From positions 1,984,001-2,048,000 of the forward strand of contig NZ_CP073318.1 in the NCBI RefSeq assembly GCF_018263855.1: a stretch of 64,000 nucleotides of DNA. The letters run 5' to 3'. The notes under the pieces are model-generated. The model did no database searches, had not been told where the DNA came from, and saw only the letters and a program-made list of their open reading frames with translations. Position 1 is the first letter of the stretch. Each line of letters opens with the position of its first letter. The translations under genes were made by a program, and so were the position numbers. Shown one piece after another: positions 57,319 through 64,000 of the stretch. Source of the stretch: Kutzneria sp. CA-103260 (GTDB taxonomy: Bacteria > Actinomycetota > Actinomycetes > Mycobacteriales > Pseudonocardiaceae).

Positions 57319-57575
57319 GCCAGCCGCACCCGGTGGCGCAGATCCGACAGTGTCGCGGAATTGACCACGCGGCCGTTGTGAATGATGCTCACCCGGTCGC
57401 ACCGCGCTTCGACCTCGGAGAGGATGTGGCTGGACAACAACACTGTTCGGCCACGGTCGCGTTCCTGCTCCACACAGACGCGGAACTCCGCCTCCATCAA
57501 CGGGTCCAGGCCGTCGAGTGCACGCGTCCGGCCCAAATATTTACGCAGGCCCGACGCGGAGATCGCGTCCGTCAT
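57315..57575 (-). pseudogene. ABC transporter ATPase with internal in-frame deletion
   Basis: 86 codons. The first 24 (ISASGLRKYLGRTRALDGLD) are the N-terminus of a DrrA-type ABC ATPase; the rest (GLDPLMEAEFRVCVEQERDR, TVLLSSHILSEVEARCDRVS with the switch His) is its C-terminal part. Walker A, the Q-loop, the signature and Walker B are all lost, with the join at a repeated GLD. It cannot hydrolyse ATP. It has become the first reading frame of the ppk2 operon, behind DevR-box-like sites. Confidence 0.8.
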
Positions 57576-57634
57576 GGAATCGAGCGTAGGAACGCCGAAA
57601 CCACTGGCAGGAGTGGCCAAGGCCACCGCGTGCC

Positions 57635-57680
57635 GGGACCTCTGGCCCGGTCGGGGAAGGGGCGTTGGGACCCGTGGCCA
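57635..57680. promoter_or_regulatory. Two strong DevR-box-like sites, divergent promoter
   Basis: GGGACCTCTGGCCC (57635-57648) and GGGACCCGTGGCCA (57667-57680), 32 bp apart (three helical turns), between the ppk2 operon (minus) and the second sensor kinase (plus, 57746). These are the clearest matches in the window and define the local consensus GGGACCnnnGGCCC. Confidence 0.6.
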
Positions 57681-57685
57681 CTTGA

Positions 57686-59449
<1,764 letters not shown>

Positions 59450-59581
59450 TGGCAGCGCGATTCCTGCTGCCCTGTAACGGAACTCCGAGAGATTCTATCG
59501 TCGGTGCCGGGAGCAGCCAACCGGAAGGGAAGCGACTGGCCATGGCGAACGGGCGGCAACCCGCGCGGACCGGGGTGTGAG

Positions 59582-61066
59582 ATGGGCGTCGAGCGGGAGT
59601 CGAAGCTCGGTGCGCCACCGGAGTTCCAGCTGCCCGACCTGACCGGCGTCGTGGACGGTGCGGTCGCCGAACCGGCCCCGCAGCGGACGCTGTTCGCGCA
59701 CTACTACGACAGCGCGGATCTCCGCCTGGCGCGGGCCGGCGTGACGCTGCGGTACCGGACGGGCGAGGACGCTCCCGTGTGGACGGTGAAGCTGCCGGTG
59801 TCGCTGCGGGGAAGCCTGATCGTCCGGCGCGAGTTCGACTTCGCCGGAACACCGGACGTGCTGGCGGACAAGGCGGCCGATCTGGTCCGGGCCTACCTTC
59901 GTACCGAGCGGCTCGTGGAGGTCGCCGAGGTCGACACCGACCGCCGCACGGTGGTCGTGGACGCCGGCAGCGAGCAGGTCGAGGTCGTCGACGACCTGGT
60001 GACCGGACACGACCGGGTGCACGGACCCCGCAAGTTCCGCGAGATCGAGGTCGAGTCGACGGCCGGCGGCAACGGCCTGGCCGACGCCGTGGTGGCCGCG
60101 CTGGTCGCCGCCGGCTGCGAGCCGCGGCCGCCGGCGCCGAAGCTGACCCGGGTGCTCGGCCAGCGGGCCCAACTGCCCCCCGATGTCGTGGTGCCCGCCC
60201 TGAGCCGGGACGCGGGCCTGCTTGACCTGGTCCGCCACGCGTTCGCGGTCTCCGTGGAGCGGATCGTCCGGCATGACTCCGGCGTCCGGATCGGCGAGGA
60301 TGCCGAACACGTCCACCAGTTCCGGGTCGGGACCCGGCGGCTGCGGGCCGACCTGCACACCTTTGGCAGCCTGCTGGACAAGGCGTGGGTGGCCGGCCTG
60401 CGCGAAGAGCTGCACTGGCTCGCCGCCTGCGCCGGCGACGTCCGCGACCGGGACGTGCTGGCCGATCGCCTCCGGCAGGACGCCAAGCTCCTGCCGGCCG
60501 CTGACCGGGACGGCATGGCCGCGCTGTTGTCCGTGCTGGCCGACGAGACCGCGGCCGCCCGCGTCGAACTGCTCGGCGCGCTGCGCGGTCACCGCTACCT
60601 GGCGCTGCTGGACAAGCTGGTTGACGCCGTACGCGGTCCGCGGTTCACGGTGGTGGAGGCTCGCCCGGCCCGGAAGTCCGCGCCGGGCCTCGTGACGCAC
60701 CCGTGGCGCCGGCTGGCCCACGCGGTGCGGTCGGCGGGCGTCGATCCGACCGACGCCGACCTGCACAAGATCCGCATTCTGGCCAAGCGCTGCCGGTACG
60801 CGGCCGAGGCGGTCGCGCCGGTCGTGGGCCGGCCGGCCCAGCGGTTCGCCGGCGCCGTGGCCGAGATCCAGACCGTGCTCGGCGACCACCAGGACACCGT
60901 CGTCGCCGAGCACTGGCTCCGCGCGGCCGCCGAGGTGACGCGCGGCGGCCGGGTCGTCGCCGGCGAGCTGATCGCCGTCGAACGGGCCGAGCGCGTCCGG
61001 CTGCGGGAGCTGTGGCCGCAGGCCTGGCACACGGCCAGTGCCCGGGAGCTTCGCGACTGGATGTGA
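59582..61066 (+). CDS. CYTH-CHAD domain protein (triphosphatase / polyphosphate-binding)
   Basis: 494 residues. N-terminal CYTH triphosphate-tunnel domain (about 1-195; MGVERESKL has the ExExK motif, LRYRTGEDAPVWTVKLP the basic strands) and C-terminal CHAD domain (about 205-494; VHQFRVGTRRLRADLHTFGS and LHKIRILAKRCRYAAEAV are its His/Arg/Lys-rich repeats). CHAD domains bind polyphosphate. With PPK2 on the other side of the sensor kinase, this suggests polyphosphate storage or use as part of the response. Confidence 0.9.
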   Translation: MGVERESKLGAPPEFQLPDLTGVVDGAVAEPAPQRTLFAHYYDSADLRLARAGVTLRYRTGEDAPVWTVKLPVSLRGSLIVRREFDFAGTPDVLADKAADLVRAYLRTERLVEVAEVDTDRRTVVVDAGSEQVEVVDDLVTGHDRVHGPRKFREIEVESTAGGNGLADAVVAALVAAGCEPRPPAPKLTRVLGQRAQLPPDVVVPALSRDAGLLDLVRHAFAVSVERIVRHDSGVRIGEDAEHVHQFRVGTRRLRADLHTFGSLLDKAWVAGLREELHWLAACAGDVRDRDVLADRLRQDAKLLPAADRDGMAALLSVLADETAAARVELLGALRGHRYLALLDKLVDAVRGPRFTVVEARPARKSAPGLVTHPWRRLAHAVRSAGVDPTDADLHKIRILAKRCRYAAEAVAPVVGRPAQRFAGAVAEIQTVLGDHQDTVVAEHWLRAAAEVTRGGRVVAGELIAVERAERVRLRELWPQAWHTASARELRDWM

Positions 61067-61106
61067 GCGGCGATGGCTGGGACTGACGCGACCGCAAGCC
61101 CTCGGC

Positions 61107-62330
61107 CTACCGCTCCAGCAGGCGCCGCGCCGCGGTCAGCAGGCCGTGACCGGTGCGCGGCAGTGCCGGCCGGCCGCGGCGGTAGCGCATCGGCACGTAC
61201 CGGGCGAGCGCGTGCTTGGCGGCGTGCCAGGCGGCTCCGGTCAGCACCCGGTCGTGATCCACCCGGACCAGACCCTCGGCGGTGAGCGGCGCCTCGACGA
61301 GGATGCCCTTGTCCACGGTGTCCAGCACGCAGAACGCCGTCGGCTCGAACCGGGGGGCAGCCGGCCGGCCCTCGACCCGGGCCGCGATCGCCGTGGCCAC
61401 CGCCCAGCCCTGCGTCATCGCCAGGAACGACTGTTTGACCGGGAAGTCGCCGGCGTCGCCGGGCGCGTACACGCCGTCCAGGCCGGTGACGGACCGGTCT
61501 TCCGGCCGGCAGGTGAGGAATCCTCGATTGTCGGCCGGCAGCCCGTCGTGCCACATCGCCGCCGCGTGCGGCGGCATCGCGACGACGAGGTCGTGCTCCA
61601 ACTTCGACCCGTCGTCGAAGCACGTGTGCGCCTCGCCGATCTCGGTGACCGCCAGCCGCGTGTCGCCGGTGATGCCCCTGGTGGCGAATTCGCCGGCCAG
61701 GACGCGGTGCAGGCCGGGGCCGAGCTGCTCGCCGTAGGCCCGCTCCGAGGTGACGAAGGTGATCCGGACCTGGTGGCGCACCTGCCGGCGCCGCAGCCAG
61801 GTGTCCAGCGTGAGTGCGATCTCGTACGCCGGCCCGGGCCACACCGTGTCCGGCGCGACCACGAACAGCACCTGCTGCGGCCGTCCGTGCCCGGCGTTGT
61901 GCGCGACCCACTGGAACCGCTCGCCGAGCTGGTGCAGCTGTCCGGCCGTGGAGATCTGGACGGCGTGCTCGGCCAGGCCGGGCACCCGCTGGGGGTGCAC
62001 CCGCGCGCCGGTGGCGATCACGAGGTGGTCGTAGTGGATCGGCTGTGTCCGGTTCGTGCGCACGACCTGGAGCGCGGTGTCGAGGCTCTCCACGGCGGCC
62101 AGCCGCCAGGTTATGCCCCACCGGCCCAACGCGGCGGAGAGCGGCACGTGCAGCGGGGCCTCGGCCGCGCCGAACGGCAACCCCGCCAGGCCGGGCCGAT
62201 ACAGGAAATGATCCCGGTCCGCCACCACCGTCAGGTGCAGGCGAGTCGGCTTGACCATGGCGCGGAGCTGGAACGCCGTCTCCAGGCCGGCGAATCCGCC
62301 GCCCAGGACGACAACACGGTCGGCGAGCAT
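61107..62330 (-). CDS. NDH-2/SQR-type FAD-dependent oxidoreductase
   Basis: 407 residues. FAD dinucleotide fold at the N-terminus (VVVLGGGFAGLETAFQLRAM), YDHLVIATGARVHP, second nucleotide-binding region, and GVYAPGDAGDFPVKQSFLAM near the end. Overall like type II NADH dehydrogenase or sulfide:quinone reductase; the redox Cys pair of SQR is not evident, so NADH or another donor is more likely. GAGAGGAG precedes the ATG. 71 bp downstream of the USP gene and probably co-transcribed. Confidence 0.85.
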   Translation of the reverse strand: MLADRVVVLGGGFAGLETAFQLRAMVKPTRLHLTVVADRDHFLYRPGLAGLPFGAAEAPLHVPLSAALGRWGITWRLAAVESLDTALQVVRTNRTQPIHYDHLVIATGARVHPQRVPGLAEHAVQISTAGQLHQLGERFQWVAHNAGHGRPQQVLFVVAPDTVWPGPAYEIALTLDTWLRRRQVRHQVRITFVTSERAYGEQLGPGLHRVLAGEFATRGITGDTRLAVTEIGEAHTCFDDGSKLEHDLVVAMPPHAAAMWHDGLPADNRGFLTCRPEDRSVTGLDGVYAPGDAGDFPVKQSFLAMTQGWAVATAIAARVEGRPAAPRFEPTAFCVLDTVDKGILVEAPLTAEGLVRVDHDRVLTGAAWHAAKHALARYVPMRYRRGRPALPRTGHGLLTAARRLLER

Positions 62331-62401
62331 GGTTCTCCTCTCGGGATGTCGGCGAAGGCTCACCGCGGTGGTTCCACCGGTCCGGAGTGCCGGGTGCGGG
62401 G

Positions 62402-63292
62402 TCAGCGTTCGGCGCGGACGACCAGCACCGGGCAGGGCGCGTGGTAGACGAGGGCCTGGCTGGTGGAACCGAGCAGCAGGCCGCCGAGTTCGGCGCGGCC
62501 CCGGCTGCCGACGACAACCAGCTGGGCGCCGCGCGCGTGGTCGAGCAGCAGCTGCCTGGCCCGGCCGCCCTCGACCACGCGGCGAACGGTCACGTCCGGG
62601 TATTTCTCGCCGTAGCCGGCGAGGCGCTCGGCCAGCTGTTCCTCCTGTCTGGTCTGCACGACTTCCCAGTCCACGATGAACTGGCGCGCGAACGCGTAGG
62701 AGTTCTCGGAGGCGAACTCGGTCCAGCCGTGCACGGCGACCAGTTCGACGCCGCGGGACGACGCCTCCTCGTACGCCCAGGCCAGCGCGCTCTCGCTGGT
62801 GGGGGTGCCGTCGACGCCGACCACGACCGGTCCGTCGGCGGTGGGCTGCTCACCGCGGACCACCACGACCGGACAGTGGGCCCGCGCGATGGTCGCGATC
62901 GCGGTGGAACCGATCAGGATGCCGGTGAAGCCGCCCAGCCCCCGCGAGCCGAGCACGACCAGCGCCGCCTGCTTCGACTCGTCCACCAGGATCGGGATCG
63001 GCGAGCCCTCGTGTAGCCCGGTCGTGACGGACAGGTCCGGGTGCAGGGCCTTGACCAGTTCGCCGGCGTCCTTGAGACAGGTGCGGCCGGACTGCCGCAT
63101 CGCCTCGAAGTAGTCCCTCGCCAACCCGAACGATCCGCCGTAGGCGATGGCCGCGAAGTCCACCGCGTGCGTCAGCCGCAGCGACATGCCCCGTCGAGCC
63201 GCCTCGTCGGCCGCCCAGCGGACGGCGTCGAGCGCGGAATCGGATCCGTCCACGGCGGCCACGATGTGGCGGCCGACAACGCTGCTGGTCAC
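62402..63292 (-). CDS. Universal stress protein, tandem UspA
   Basis: 296 residues. Domain 1: VAAVDGSDSALDAVRWAADE with loop GSRGLGGFTGILIGSTAIAT; domain 2: VVGVDGTPTSESALAWAYEE with loop GSRGRAELGGLLLGSTSQAL. Both ATP loops are complete. GTG start with GAGGAG upstream. A DevR-box-like site lies about 95-108 bp upstream. Confidence 0.9.
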   Translation of the reverse strand: MTSSVVGRHIVAAVDGSDSALDAVRWAADEAARRGMSLRLTHAVDFAAIAYGGSFGLARDYFEAMRQSGRTCLKDAGELVKALHPDLSVTTGLHEGSPIPILVDESKQAALVVLGSRGLGGFTGILIGSTAIATIARAHCPVVVVRGEQPTADGPVVVGVDGTPTSESALAWAYEEASSRGVELVAVHGWTEFASENSYAFARQFIVDWEVVQTRQEEQLAERLAGYGEKYPDVTVRRVVEGGRARQLLLDHARGAQLVVVGSRGRAELGGLLLGSTSQALVYHAPCPVLVVRAER

Positions 63293-63386
63293 TTCGTTCT
63301 CCTCGACGTCAGGGCACGAAAGCGGTGCACCTCGACGCTAGGAAGACCGGCGACCGGGGCGAAGAGAACCAGGGCCCGGCGGGCCA

Positions 63387-63400
63387 CGGCCGAAGTGCCC
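63387..63400. promoter_or_regulatory. DevR-box-like site upstream of USP
   Basis: CGGCCGAAGTGCCC; reverse complement GGGCACTTCGGCCG fits the 14-bp pattern on the strand of the USP gene (start 63292). A variant element AACCAGGGCCC is at 63367-63377, nearer the gene. Confidence 0.4.
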
Positions 63401-63425
63401 TGTTCGGCGCACGCGTCCCGCCCTC

Positions 63426-63511
63426 ATGTTAATGGCAGTTACATTGCGGCCGTCGGGCGCTGGGCGTCGCTTTCCGTCGGGCGCTGATCACGATGTTAAA
63501 ATCCGCAACAT
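63426..63511. promoter_or_regulatory. Two similar 19-bp dyads, TetR operator candidates
   Basis: ATGTTAATGGCAGTTACAT (63426-63444) and ATGTTAAAATCCGCAACAT (63493-63511) share the frame ATGTTAA....C.G..ACAT. The second overlaps the ATG of the TetR gene at 63510, so binding would block its own expression. Between them the 13-mer CCGTCGGGCGCTG is repeated (63450-63462, 63474-63486). The AT content is high for this genome. Confidence 0.5.
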
Positions 63512-64000
63512 GTCGCCTCGCAGCTCCGACGCCGGTGCCAAGGCCAACGCCACGCCGTCGGGCTCTTACCACCACGGTGATCTCAAGCGGGCCCTGGTCG
63601 CGGCGGCACGCGAGCTGGTGGCGGAAAAGGGGCCGCAGGGCTTCACCATGACGGAGGCCGCGAAGCGCGCCGGTGTCAGCGTGGCCGCCCCGTACCGGCA
63701 TTTCGCCGACAAGGACGCGCTGCTGGCCGAGGTCGCCGAACAGGGCTTCGTCATCATGGGACAGGCGCTCGACCGGGCCTACGCGCGCGGCCGGGAGCCC
63801 CGCGACCTGGCGGTCCGGATGGCTCGTGCCTATGTGCGGTGGGCCGTGGCGAATCCCGACTACTACCGGGTCATGTTCGGCGACGCCTACGGCGTGGAGG
63901 ACTTCGACGACGTCCGGCCGGCCGGACGGCAGCTGTTCGAGAAGCTGCTGGACGTCATCCAGGCCTGCCAGGCGGCCGGGGTGATCCGGCCGCAGGACCC
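63510..64000 (+). CDS. TetR/AcrR-family regulator (cut by window end)
   Basis: The frame is open to the last base, so at least 163 residues. HTH: LVAEKGPQGFTMTEAAKRAG followed by VSVAAPYRHFADKDALLAEV, the TetR N-terminal signature. The C-terminal domain (MARAYVRWAVANPDYYRVMF) is of the WHG/TetR_C_33 type. Start at the ATG at 63510, with SYHHGDLKRALV typical for the first helix. Its divergent or downstream targets are outside or unclear; the two 19-bp dyads suggest autoregulation. Confidence 0.88.
   Translation, partial: MSPRSSDAGAKANATPSGSYHHGDLKRALVAAARELVAEKGPQGFTMTEAAKRAGVSVAAPYRHFADKDALLAEVAEQGFVIMGQALDRAYARGREPRDLAVRMARAYVRWAVANPDYYRVMFGDAYGVEDFDDVRPAGRQLFEKLLDVIQACQAAGVIRPQD

Overview
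The window is about 70% GC, tightly packed, and full of GTG starts and 4-nt stop/start overlaps. This points to an actinomycete; gene content and style suggest a Pseudonocardiaceae-type filamentous genus, but this is an inference without a marker gene. Most of the window (about 14 to 63.5 kb) reads as one large hypoxia/dormancy island built like the mycobacterial DosR (DevR) regulon and the related SCO0162-0220 island of Streptomyces coelicolor. It holds a DevR-type response regulator (27606-28253), two DevS/DosT-type GAF sensor kinases that keep the heme-ligand His (25293-26966 and 57746-59425), eight universal stress proteins, four CBS-domain proteins, three Acg-type nitroreductase-family proteins, an Hsp20, two Rv1733c-type membrane proteins, a RafH-type ribosome-hibernation factor and an Rv2004c-type kinase.

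Layout. 0-6.4 kb: end of a CitB-type response regulator, a TrkA/RCK membrane protein, a small membrane protein, an LCP-family protein, a phosphatase-like lipoprotein, a DUF1275 membrane protein and a small alarmone synthetase. 6.4-14 kb: a CheB / STAS-ATPase / CheR-PAS operon, a secreted jelly-roll protein behind a LacI-type operator, a SpoIIE-type phosphatase, and relics of a carboxylate-amine ligase and of a secreted protein. 14-19.4 kb: USP, then phosphoketolase-acetate kinase-DoxX and a pyridoxamine-oxidase-fold protein. 19.4-25.1 kb (minus): nitroreductase, USP, CBS-BON, GNAT/ADP-forming acyl-CoA synthetase, then an AbiTii-like gene. 25.3-28.3 kb: sensor kinase, CadD transporter, devR. 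28.3-37.7 kb: CBS, USPs, an Rv1733c-like protein, a GAF protein with a prim-pol-domain protein, and RafH. 37.7-47.3 kb (minus): one ten-gene string running from a CBS-BON gene through SHOCT, PEP synthase, nitroreductase and a group 3b-type [NiFe] hydrogenase (B, cNMP-binding protein, G, S, L) to its maturation protease, with Hsp20 just upstream. 47.5-53.4 kb: second Rv1733c-like gene, DUF1918, alcohol dehydrogenase, an unrelated reductase/MFS pair, PhoU. 53.4-57.6 kb (minus): ABC-ATPase relic, PPK2, alcohol dehydrogenase, flavodoxin, two tandem mini-ORFs, AAA/APH-type kinase. 57.7-63.3 kb: second sensor kinase, CYTH-CHAD protein, NDH-2/SQR-type flavoprotein, USP. The window ends inside a TetR regulator.

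How the parts fit. Many promoter-size gaps of the island carry 14-bp near-palindromes of the form GGGACCnnnGGCCC, with the same geometry as the mycobacterial DosR box GGGACTWWAGTCCC; the predicted DevR has a recognition helix very close to DosR. The inferred programme is survival without oxygen: ATP from acetyl-phosphate (phosphoketolase, acetate kinase), from acyl-CoA (ADP-forming ligase) and from polyphosphate (PPK2); reductant disposal by hydrogenase and alcohol dehydrogenases; translation arrest by RafH; and redox or stress sensing by CBS and USP proteins. Less expected parts are the duplicated 77-bp coupled mini-ORF module, the ABC relic fused into the PPK2 operon, the GAF/prim-pol pair, the stand-alone AbiTii gene and the cNMP-binding subunit inside the hydrogenase operon.
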